This document shows, piece by piece, positions 1 through 5,592 of a stretch of DNA of 10,163 nucleotides. Location: the NCBI GenBank assembly GCA_050999295.1, contig JBPCPI010000233.1:1-10163 (forward strand). The letters are read 5' to 3'. The position numbers were made by a program, and so were the translations under genes. A model generated the notes under the pieces. It had not been told where the DNA came from. It ran no database searches and worked only from the letters and a program-made list of their open reading frames with translations. The number at the start of each line of letters is the position of its first letter. Position 1 is the first letter of the stretch. The stretch comes from JACCQS01 sp050999295 (GTDB taxonomy: Bacteria > Actinomycetota > Actinomycetes > Mycobacteriales > Geodermatophilaceae).

Positions 1-51
1 CTCGAGATCACCGTCGAACTGGTCGGCGATGAAGGCCACGAGACGTCGTGA
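1..51 (+). CDS. 3' end of an unidentified gene (16 codons plus stop)
   Basis: Frame 1 is open from the window edge to a TGA at 49-51 and reads LEITVELVGDEGHETS. Most codons end in G or C, as expected for a real gene in this genome. Too little is present to recognise a family. The gene converges on the minus-strand tRNA, ending only 6 bases from the mature tRNA 3' end. It could also be a chance open stretch, because 16 codons is short. Confidence 0.45.
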   Translation, partial: LEITVELVGDEGHETS

Positions 52-57
52 CTTCGG

Positions 58-129
58 TGCCCCTGGAAGGATTCGAACCTTCGCTTCGACCTCCGGAGGG
101 CCGCGCTCTATCCCCTGAGCTACAGGGGC
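58..129 (-). tRNA. tRNA-Arg, anticodon CCG
   Basis: The reverse complement folds into a full cloverleaf. The acceptor stem GCCCCTG pairs with CAGGGGC, the D arm is GCTC/GAGC, the anticodon stem CGGCC/GGTCG closes the loop CTCCGGA, and the T arm GAAGG/CCTTC closes the loop TTCGAAT. T33 precedes CCG (genomic 94-96), so the tRNA reads the arginine codon CGG, a frequent codon in high-GC genomes. The discriminator base is A and the CCA tail is not encoded (CCG follows), so it must be added after transcription. The gene lies 41 bases downstream of the OlsA-like gene on the same strand. I see no convincing promoter of its own, so it could be transcribed from its own weak promoter or by read-through. 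The arginyl-tRNA synthetase gene that charges it lies about 3.8 kb away. Confidence 0.96.
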
Positions 130-170
130 CGGGCAACTGCTCAGGTGAGGCAATTGCGGCCGTCGCGAGG

Positions 171-1055
171 TTACACCGGGACGGTCTGACCGATCGCGGC
201 CGTACGCCTGCGTACCGGGACCGGGTGCCGGGCCACCGCCGGTGCCGACTCCTCGGTGATCGCGGCGATCGAGTACTCGGCGAGTAGGGCAAGTGCCCGT
301 AGGTCGGTCGATGTCCGGGCCGGCAACGTCGGCAGGCTGTACACCTCGACCACCAGGCCGCGGGTGACGATCGCCCTGCGCAGCGAGCGGATCAGTGAGT
401 CCGGTCCGACGAAGGCAGCCGCCGACGTCGAACCGCCGTCCTCGGTGCGGTACCGGATGGCTACCGGCCGTACGACGGCTCCGGCGTCGATCGCTGCCTG
501 GAACATGGCTGGCCGGAACCGCCCCATGCCGGCACCACACCAGGTCGTCCCTTCCGGAGTGACCAGGACGCCGGTACCTGATCGCAGCACGTCGCTGACG
601 CGTGCCACCTCGGTTGGCAGTGACAGCAACCGGTCCCGATCGATGAAGATCATGCCCAGCGCCTGGGCAAACCGGCCGATCAGCGGCCAGTCCGCGACCT
701 CACGCTTGGCCACCGCGGGCAACGGGAAGGTCGCCAGCAGCGCGAGATGGTCGATCCAGGAGATGTGGTTTGCCACATGCAGAACACCCACCGGACCACG
801 GTCGGCGGGAATCCAGCCACGTACGTCGAGCCGGATCCCCAGCGCGGCGATGAGCAAGCAGGACCAGCGTCGAGCGATTCGCTGCCGGTTCACCGGTGAG
901 AAGAATCGGGCCCGCGAGAACACCATGGATCCGCGGATCAGGATCCCGGAACAGCGCACCGCGCGAGCCGCCATGGTTGCCACAGACACCCTCGGCCGGG
1001 AACGGTCGATTGCGCAGCTCGGCTGGCATGGGGAGATCGGCTGCCAGACGGTCAT
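171..1055 (-). CDS. PlsC-family lysophospholipid / lyso-ornithine-lipid O-acyltransferase (OlsA-like)
   Basis: This 294-residue protein transfers an acyl chain to a lysolipid hydroxyl at the inner face of the membrane. All four blocks of the PlsC (1-acylglycerol-3-phosphate acyltransferase) family are visible. Block I is NHISWIDHL, giving the catalytic H97-x4-D102 pair; block II is GMIFIDRDR (134-142); block III is VTPEGT (165-170), which binds the phosphate; block IV is VRPVAI (195-200). The N-terminal 45 residues are poorly conserved-looking, and two later Met codons (28, 44) are possible starts. I chose the ATG at 1055 because it overlaps the stop of the OlsB-like gene as ATGA, typical of translational coupling. 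That pairing with an N-acyltransferase suggests the second step of ornithine-lipid synthesis (OlsA) rather than phosphatidic acid synthesis, but a general PlsC role cannot be excluded. The family call is firm; the substrate is inferred. Confidence 0.88.
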   Translation of the reverse strand: MTVWQPISPCQPSCAIDRSRPRVSVATMAARAVRCSGILIRGSMVFSRARFFSPVNRQRIARRWSCLLIAALGIRLDVRGWIPADRGPVGVLHVANHISWIDHLALLATFPLPAVAKREVADWPLIGRFAQALGMIFIDRDRLLSLPTEVARVSDVLRSGTGVLVTPEGTTWCGAGMGRFRPAMFQAAIDAGAVVRPVAIRYRTEDGGSTSAAAFVGPDSLIRSLRRAIVTRGLVVEVYSLPTLPARTSTDLRALALLAEYSIAAITEESAPAVARHPVPVRRRTAAIGQTVPV

Positions 1056-1858
1056 CGCGGCCGTCCCAGGAAGTGCTGCAGATGCCGGTCGCTGAGCCGG
1101 CGCAGATCCAGCAGCATGAAGAAGTCCGCGCAGTCGAAGTCAGGGTCGTGGGCTGGTGGTCCGCAGACCCATGCCCCCAGCCGGAGATAGCCGCGAAGCA
1201 GGGGTGGCATCGCCGCGCGGATCACCGGGCTGTTCGGGTCCGCCCGCCATGGCCGGTGCGGCTGCACGGCGTAGCGCTCCGGGGACAGGTACCTCGCCGA
1301 AACTTGGTACCACACGCTGGCGGCCTGAATCCCGCTGTCGGCCAAAGGCACTGACGTGCAGCCGGAGAGCCAGTTGTACCCGCCTGCGATCAGATAGCGG
1401 ATGACTGCCGACCAGAGCAGCCCGATGACGGCCCCGTTGCGATGCTGCGGATGCACGCAGGAGCGGCCAAGTTCCACCAGGTCATCGCCGATCTCGTTGA
1501 GCGAGCTGATGTCGAATTCCGATGCCGCGTAACATCCTCCGGCAACAGTTGCGCGGTCTGGAGGCAGCAGCCGGTACGTACCCACAACCGATCCGGTACT
1601 CAGCTCCCGCACGATCAGGTGGTCGCACCAGGGATCGAGGGCATCGACATCGAGATGGGTGTGCGCCAAGGCGGCTCCCCATTCCCCGGCGAAGACCTCG
1701 TGGCGCAGCCGCTGCGCCTGGGCGAGTTCGCCTTCGGTCACGGCGAGTCGCACTTCGTAGTGACGCTCGGAATCGGTGTGCGCGATGGCCGGTGCTGCAG
1801 CGGTGGTGGATGCGGTCGACGGGGTGGCTGACTGGTCGGAGTGCACCGGGACGGACAA
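1052..1858 (-). CDS. OlsB-like acyl-ACP-dependent N-acyltransferase (GNAT fold, Acetyltransf_5 type)
   Basis: The predicted 268-residue cytosolic enzyme resembles OlsB, which N-acylates ornithine with a 3-hydroxyacyl chain from acyl carrier protein to make lyso-ornithine lipid. Seen along the protein: RLRHEVF (50-56), DHLIVRE (79-85), VVGTYRLL (91-98), the cofactor-binding stretch VELGRSCVHPQHR (128-140), the GC pair in LSGCTSV (164-170), and the C-terminal block PPLLRGYLRLGA (218-229) followed by DPDFDCADFFMLL, all characteristic of the OlsB/hemolysin-like group. The start is uncertain. The TTG at 1858 lies 5 bases after a perfect AGGAGG (1864-1869); the in-frame GTG at 1861 lies only 2 bases after it. 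A longer frame from GTG 1930 (292 residues) has no ribosome binding site and would run through the inverted repeat. The gene overlaps the OlsA-like gene by ATGA. Amino acid specificity is not visible in the sequence. Confidence 0.85.
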   Translation of the reverse strand: MSVPVHSDQSATPSTASTTAAAPAIAHTDSERHYEVRLAVTEGELAQAQRLRHEVFAGEWGAALAHTHLDVDALDPWCDHLIVRELSTGSVVGTYRLLPPDRATVAGGCYAASEFDISSLNEIGDDLVELGRSCVHPQHRNGAVIGLLWSAVIRYLIAGGYNWLSGCTSVPLADSGIQAASVWYQVSARYLSPERYAVQPHRPWRADPNSPVIRAAMPPLLRGYLRLGAWVCGPPAHDPDFDCADFFMLLDLRRLSDRHLQHFLGRPR

Positions 1859-1863
1859 CACGA

Positions 1864-1892
1864 CCTCCTCGTACGGGGTGCGTACGAGGAGG
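1864..1892 (-). promoter_or_regulatory. Perfect 11-bp inverted repeat containing the Shine-Dalgarno of the OlsB-like gene
   Basis: On the plus strand, CCTCCTCGTAC (1864-1874) and GTACGAGGAGG (1882-1892) are exact reverse complements around a 7-base spacer. In the minus-strand transcript the second arm ends in the AGGAGG used by the OlsB-like gene, so the folded RNA would hide the ribosome binding site. As DNA, the same repeat lies directly after a possible -10 box (1893-1898), where a repressor would block initiation. The symmetry is direct observation; whether it acts as RNA hairpin or protein operator is inference. Confidence 0.6.
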
Positions 1893-1898
1893 ACGGTA
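1893..1898 (-). promoter_or_regulatory. Possible -10 box of the OlsB-OlsA operon
   Basis: The minus strand reads TACCGT, which fits the actinobacterial TANNNT pattern. A start of transcription about 7 bases downstream would fall near 1886, inside the first arm of the inverted repeat. No good -35 is present: TTAACT (1919-1924) would require a 20-base spacer. If this is the true start, only half of the RNA hairpin would be transcribed, which favours the operator reading of the repeat. Confidence 0.25.
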
Positions 1899-1936
1899 GG
1901 AAGCCGGGACGACGGGACAGTTAAGGACACGTGCCA

Positions 1937-1959
1937 TCGACACGGCGATCGCGTGTCGA
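1937..1959 (-). terminator. Inverted repeat behind the DUF305 gene, possible terminator
   Basis: TCGACACG (1937-1944) and CGTGTCGA (1952-1959) are perfect 8-base arms around a 7-base spacer, starting about 16 bases after the stop of the DUF305 gene in the direction of transcription. No T-run follows, but many actinobacterial terminators lack one. The spacer region also holds the palindrome GCGATCGC (1945-1952). The same symmetry could instead be an operator for the downstream lipid genes. Confidence 0.4.
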
Positions 1960-1975
1960 GACTGCGTTGCTCCGG

Positions 1976-2611
1976 TTACGGAACGGGGAGCGGGGTCCCG
2001 CCGCTGGCGATGAGCATGTCGGTCAACGTGTCGATCTCAGCCGACTGCGACTCAGCGATCGATCCGGCCAGGGCCCGTACCGACGCGACCCCGGCTTTCT
2101 CGGCGGCATAGTCGGCCATCGCCGCTCCACCCTCATGGTGCCGGATCATGAGTTGCAGGAACAGCACGTCGAATTGAGTCCCTTCCGCGGCGCGGAGTTC
2201 GTCCAGTTCCTGGGCGGTGGCCATACCTGGCATCCGACCGTCATCGGAGCCACTCATGTCCATCCCGGCGTGGTCGCCCATCCAGCTCATCAGTTCACCC
2301 GTGGACTGGGACAGCCCCCACAGCGAGAGCCAGCCCTGCATCTGGCCGACCTGGTTCAGCTGGCTGGTTTCGATGTCATAGGCGATCAGCGCCAGTTCCG
2401 GATCGGCGGTTCGGTCGCGGGCCAGACCAGCCATCAGGACGGCCTGACGGTGATGGCTGGACATGTCCCTGGCGAAGCCGGCATCGACGGACTCAGCGGT
2501 GGGGTAGTCATTGCTGCCCAGTCCCAGAATCGCCGCTCCCGCACCGCCGATGGCGATCAGTGCAGCCGCGACGAGGGCGCCGAGGGCGACTCGCCACCCG
2601 CGGCCGGTCAC
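1976..2611 (-). CDS. DUF305 family protein, membrane-anchored or secreted
   Basis: This 211-residue protein has a short basic N-terminus (TGRGWR), one hydrophobic segment (about 8-32) that is a signal anchor or signal peptide, and an extracytoplasmic DUF305 domain. DUF305 has a ferritin-like helical fold with two related halves; each half's key motif is visible as FARDMSSHHRQAVLMA (46-61) and LQLMIRHHEGGAAMA (152-166). Between them lies a Met/His/Asp-rich stretch (about 108-130, including MGDHAGMDM). These His and Met clusters suggest metal binding; some family members (CopM of cyanobacteria) bind copper, but the role here is unproven. I chose GTG 2611 because it places the hydrophobic segment at the N-terminus and lies 22 bases after the DUF3105 stop. 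An upstream GTG at 2692 would overlap that gene by 59 bases and add an unlikely Pro/Arg-rich leader. No strong ribosome binding site precedes either start. Confidence 0.85.
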   Translation of the reverse strand: MTGRGWRVALGALVAAALIAIGGAGAAILGLGSNDYPTAESVDAGFARDMSSHHRQAVLMAGLARDRTADPELALIAYDIETSQLNQVGQMQGWLSLWGLSQSTGELMSWMGDHAGMDMSGSDDGRMPGMATAQELDELRAAEGTQFDVLFLQLMIRHHEGGAAMADYAAEKAGVASVRALAGSIAESQSAEIDTLTDMLIASGGTPLPVP

Positions 2612-2637
2612 GAGGCCGATGCCATCTGCCTGGTCAT
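2608..2637 (-). other. Nine-codon micro-ORF bridging DUF3105 and DUF305 genes
   Basis: On the minus strand an ATG at 2637 overlaps the DUF3105 stop as ATGA and opens a frame reading MTRQMASAS. Its TGA (2610-2608) overlaps the proposed GTG start of the DUF305 gene as GTGA. Ribosomes finishing the first gene could restart here and be handed on to the next. This may be chance or the trace of a longer gene fusion or frameshift; a peptide product is not implied. Confidence 0.25.
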
Positions 2638-3770
2638 GGGGTCGGAACGGGCGGCACGGCCGCGGGATCTCCAGCCGAACGGGACGGATCACCGTCGGCC
2701 AGCGGGTCGTTCAGGAATGTGGGACTGGTGCAACTCGCACCGGCCTCGGGTGTCGTCTCAGGATTCTGGCGCAGCACCTGGATGAACTCGTTGATCCGCG
2801 GATCGTCAACCGCGTCCACGAACAACTGGTGGTTCCAGGACTGCAGGCTGACCAGGGAGGACAGCCCGTCATAAGGCGACAGGAAGATGTACGCCTGACC
2901 TGCGACGTACTCACTCAGCACGGCCAGATCCGAATCACTGATGTCGTCCGGGTTGTAGGTGATCCAGACTGCGCCGTGCTCGAGGGAGTGCACGGCGTTC
3001 TCCGGGCGGATCTGCATGTCATAGATCGCGCCATCGCAGTCGGCCCACTCCAAGTCGTGCAGGCCGCCCACCGGCGGGGACTCGGCATAGGTCTGGTCGG
3101 TCGCGACGTGTGACTCACTTGCGTACTCCGCGGTCGTGATCCCCTCGATGTCCTCGGGTGAGTCCGGGATCGATGTGGTGTTGGCCTGATAGACCGCGTA
3201 GCCGATCGCGCCGGCCGCGAAGAGCAGCACCGCCACGGTGGCGGCGATCATTCCCCACGGCTTGGACGGACCCACTCGCACCGCAGGTGCCGATCGGCCT
3301 CCCCTGCCGCCTCGCCCGCTGGACTTGGCTGATGCCGATCCTTTGGCTGCGCCCCCGGCACCTGCCCCGTCACCGAAACGTTTTCCGGCGGATCCGGACG
3401 AGATCCCGGCTTTCGCGGCGGACACTTTCTTGACCGTGGCCGTCCCAGAGTTCGACTTCTTGGCTGTCGCCTTCGCCGCGGCCGACTTCTCGGTCACCGC
3501 CCTTGTGGTAGCTGATTTCTTGGCTGTCGCCTTGATCGGGGCGGCCTTGGCGGCAGCCGCCTTGGCGCCGGTCGCCTTGGCGCCGGTCGCCTTGGCCTTC
3601 GTCTCGCCAGCAGTCGGGGCCGAGTCCGCGGCGTCGTCGGCCGAGTCCGTCGGGTCATCCGTGGGCCTAGCGGTACGGGACGTGGGCCGCGTACCGCCGC
3701 TCTTCCCTCGCTGGTCGCGCACGGAACCTGGACGGGTGGGCGCGCTCTTGCGCGACCGGGAGTTGGCCAT
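2634..3770 (-). CDS. DUF3105 membrane protein with long Lys/Ala-rich cytoplasmic tail
   Basis: The predicted protein has 378 residues in three parts. Residues 1-171 are disordered: an Arg/Ser/Thr start, an acidic patch (38-50), a Lys/Ala-rich repeat segment (57-122) and a Gly/Ser/Arg stretch (130-165). One transmembrane helix follows (about 172-194). Residues 220-350 are an extracytoplasmic DUF3105 domain with PPVGG (232-236), H238, HSLEHGAVWITY (261-272), LSPYDGL (297-303) and DDPR (322-325). Cys245 and Cys347 may form a disulfide. DUF3105 has no known function. Most family members I know have a much shorter charged N-terminus, so the tail is the odd part; it resembles histone H1 and the C-terminal tails of actinobacterial HU proteins. 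The ATG at 3770 has only a weak GAGG upstream, but starting there avoids a Cys/Pro-rich extension from 3881 that looks non-coding. The DUF305 gene follows closely. Confidence 0.85.
   Translation of the reverse strand: MANSRSRKSAPTRPGSVRDQRGKSGGTRPTSRTARPTDDPTDSADDAADSAPTAGETKAKATGAKATGAKAAAAKAAPIKATAKKSATTRAVTEKSAAAKATAKKSNSGTATVKKVSAAKAGISSGSAGKRFGDGAGAGGAAKGSASAKSSGRGGRGGRSAPAVRVGPSKPWGMIAATVAVLLFAAGAIGYAVYQANTTSIPDSPEDIEGITTAEYASESHVATDQTYAESPPVGGLHDLEWADCDGAIYDMQIRPENAVHSLEHGAVWITYNPDDISDSDLAVLSEYVAGQAYIFLSPYDGLSSLVSLQSWNHQLFVDAVDDPRINEFIQVLRQNPETTPEAGASCTSPTFLNDPLADGDPSRSAGDPAAVPPVPTP
3405..3602 (-). repeat. Low-complexity Lys/Ala coding repeats in the DUF3105 protein tail
   Basis: This stretch encodes residues 57-122. 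It includes a tandem 15-base repeat at 3556-3600 (unit GTCGCCTTGGCGCCG on the plus strand; one copy exact, one with a single mismatch, one partial), giving the peptide KATGAKATGAK. Dispersed copies of TTCTTGGCTGTCGCCTT (near 3458 and 3518) encode KATAKK twice. The length of such repeats often varies between strains by slippage. Confidence 0.7.
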
Positions 3771-3942
3771 TGGGCTGCTGCCTCGGGAGTTAAGGGCGAG
3801 TGGTGGGCAAGGGCGGGTCGTGGCTTGACAGAACCCGCTGGGTCCGAGTGTAGGAGGTGCGCCCGAGTGGTCCTGGCACACGCGGGCGCGCCGCCGGGCA
3901 CGTGCGGCGATACCGCTGGGTTGGCTCTTCTACGATCGGAGG
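3771..3942. promoter_or_regulatory. Divergent intergenic region between the DUF3105 gene and argS
   Basis: These 172 bases must hold promoters for both directions. Toward argS, a perfect TTGACA (3825-3830) is followed 18 bases later by TGTAGG, a poor -10, while the better -10 is TACGAT at 3931-3936. Toward the DUF3105 gene, the minus strand has TACACT (3847-3852), which would give a leader of about 70 bases; I find no clear -35 for it. I see no riboswitch, T-box-like element or attenuator peptide. Confidence 0.5.
3931..3936 (+). promoter_or_regulatory. -10 box of a probable leaderless argS operon promoter
   Basis: TACGAT matches the actinobacterial TANNNT pattern. Its last base is 7 positions before G3943, the usual distance to the start of transcription, so the mRNA would begin at the GTG start codon itself. 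The GGAGG at 3938-3942 touches the start codon and cannot work as a Shine-Dalgarno sequence at zero spacing, which agrees with leaderless initiation. The -35 region is weak. Confidence 0.5.
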
Positions 3943-5592
3943 GTGACACCGGAGGATCTCGCAGCGGCCATTGCCCAGGCCGTGGACCAGGCGCTCGCCT
4001 CGGGCGAGCTGTCGGTCGGGCTGCCCAGCGAGGTCGTCGTCGAGCGTCCGAAGAACCGTGACCACGGCGACTACGCGACGAATACCGCGATGCGGCTGGC
4101 CAAGCCCAACTCCCGCTCGCCCCGCGACATCGCCGATCTGCTGGCCACCGCGTTGCGGCGCGTCGACGGCGTCGACGAGGTCGAGATCGCCGGACCGGGT
4201 TTCCTCAACATCCGCGTCGCTGCCGCGGCGCAGGGCGCCTTGGTCGCGACCATCGCCCAGCGCGGAGCCGCCTATGGCCGTACCGAGACACGTGCCGGTC
4301 AGACCATCAACGTCGAGTACGTGTCGGCCAATCCGGTAGGCCCTATTCACATCGGTGCGGCCCGGTGGGCGGCCGTCGGGGATTCACTTGCCCGGCTGAT
4401 CGATGCCAGCGGCGCGATGGTCCAGCGCGAGTACTACTTCAACGACGCCGGCGCGCAGATCGACCGCTTCGCGGCGTCGTTGGATGCTGCCGCTCGCGGG
4501 AACCCGATCCCGGAGGACGGCTATCAGGGTGACTACATCCATGCTGTCGCCGAGGCGGTGGTGAAGGCCAATCCGGGGCTACTCGATGAGCCGCGCGACA
4601 AGGCGCTGAAGGTCTTCGCCCACGACGGCGTCGAACTGATGTTCACGGCCATCCGGGCGTCCCTGGCCGACTTCGGCGTCACCTTCGATGTCTTCTTCAA
4701 CGAGCGTGACCTGTACGCCACCGGGGCGGTGGAAGCGACCGTGCAGAACCTCCGCGATGCCGGGCACGTCTACGACGGCGACGGGGCGGTCTGGTTGCGC
4801 ACGACCGACTTCGGAGACGACAAGGACCGGGTCATCGTCCGCAGTGACGGTCGCCCGACCTACTTCTGCGCTGACCTCGCGTATTACCTCGACAAACGCA
4901 AACGTGGTGCGGACAAGGTCGTCATCCTGCTCGGCGCGGACCACCACGGTTACGTCGGCCGGATGCGCAGCATGGTGTCCGGGCTCGGTGAGGATCCGGA
5001 CGAGACCCTCGAGATCATCATCGGCCAGATGGTCAACATCCACGGCGGGAAGATGAGCAAGCGGGCCGGAAACCTGCTGACCCTCGAGGAGCTGGTTGCC
5101 GCGATCGGTGTCGACGGCGCTCGCTACGCCCTGGTCCGGTCGTCGATGGATTCCATGATCGACCTCGATCTCGACCTATGGGCCAGCCAGACGTCGGACA
5201 ACCCGGTCTTCTACGTCCAGTACGCCCACGCCCGGATCGCGTCGCTGCTACGCAACGCCGTCGACCTCGGCCACCCGCTCCCCGATCTCGCGCGCGTACG
5301 GCTGGAACTGCTCAGCCACGACAAGGAGTCCGAGCTGCTCGGCGCACTGGGGGAGTTTCCCCGGATCCTGGCCGCTGCAGCGCAGTTCCGGGCCCCGCAC
5401 CGCGTCGCGCGCTACCTCGAGGAACTGGCCGGCACCTATCACCGCTTCTACGATGCCTGCCGAATCCTGCCGCGCGGGAACGAAGAGCCGACCGCGGAGA
5501 TGCTCCCGCGGCTGTGGCTGTGCGAGGCCACACGGATCGTGCTGGCCAATGGGCTCGGCGTGCTGGGCGTCAGTGCACCGGTGCGGATGTGA
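3943..5592 (+). CDS. argS: Arginyl-tRNA synthetase
   Basis: This 549-residue class I aminoacyl-tRNA synthetase charges tRNA-Arg with arginine in the cytosol, using ATP; the enzyme needs the tRNA bound to activate arginine. The N-terminal Add domain recognises the tRNA elbow (NRDHGDYATNTAMRLAK, 38-54). The Rossmann catalytic domain starts with the HIGH-type motif as NPVGPIHIGAARW (130-142), and contains REYYFNDAGAQIDRF (162-176), LGADHHGYVGRM (330-341) and the KMSKR loop (370-374). The DALR anticodon-binding domain follows (HARIASL..., about 429-549), ending in the typical SAPVRM. The last His of HIGH is Ala here; Gly is usual in some actinobacterial ArgRS. The GTG at 3943 is the only sensible start: the protein begins MTPEDLA, as in mycobacterial ArgS, and translation is probably leaderless. 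lysA begins inside the stop codon region (GTGA overlap). Confidence 0.98.
   Translation: MTPEDLAAAIAQAVDQALASGELSVGLPSEVVVERPKNRDHGDYATNTAMRLAKPNSRSPRDIADLLATALRRVDGVDEVEIAGPGFLNIRVAAAAQGALVATIAQRGAAYGRTETRAGQTINVEYVSANPVGPIHIGAARWAAVGDSLARLIDASGAMVQREYYFNDAGAQIDRFAASLDAAARGNPIPEDGYQGDYIHAVAEAVVKANPGLLDEPRDKALKVFAHDGVELMFTAIRASLADFGVTFDVFFNERDLYATGAVEATVQNLRDAGHVYDGDGAVWLRTTDFGDDKDRVIVRSDGRPTYFCADLAYYLDKRKRGADKVVILLGADHHGYVGRMRSMVSGLGEDPDETLEIIIGQMVNIHGGKMSKRAGNLLTLEELVAAIGVDGARYALVRSSMDSMIDLDLDLWASQTSDNPVFYVQYAHARIASLLRNAVDLGHPLPDLARVRLELLSHDKESELLGALGEFPRILAAAAQFRAPHRVARYLEELAGTYHRFYDACRILPRGNEEPTAEMLPRLWLCEATRIVLANGLGVLGVSAPVRM

Noticed and set aside
37..50. Small hairpin CACGA-GACG-TCGTG downstream of the tRNA
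   Set aside because: A 5-bp stem with no T-run is too weak to call a terminator, and it overlaps the end of the plus-strand coding frame.
150..157. Palindrome GCAATTGC between the tRNA and the OlsA-like gene
   Set aside because: A single 8-base palindrome with no second copy or flanking symmetry; not distinguishable from chance.
256..1095. Open frame of 279 codons antisense to the OlsA-like gene
   Set aside because: The opposite strand carries all four PlsC motifs; this frame shows none and is Arg/Ser/Pro-rich like other shadows.
1859..1930. N-terminal extension of the OlsB-like protein from GTG 1930
   Set aside because: There is no ribosome binding site before 1930, and the extension would be encoded across the inverted repeat, while a perfect AGGAGG sits just before TTG 1858.
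3238..3828. Ala-rich open frame of 196 codons opposite the DUF3105 gene tail
   Set aside because: Its Ala/Val-rich repeats are the reverse complement of the Lys/Ala repeats. The DUF3105 frame continues into a recognisable domain; this one does not.
3852..4061. Possible upstream ORF starting at GTG 3867 with an AGGAGG 9 bases before it, overlapping the argS start
   Set aside because: It is not transcribed if the operon is leaderless from 3943, it runs out of frame through argS, and its peptide resembles no known leader and has no run of Arg, Lys or Thr codons.
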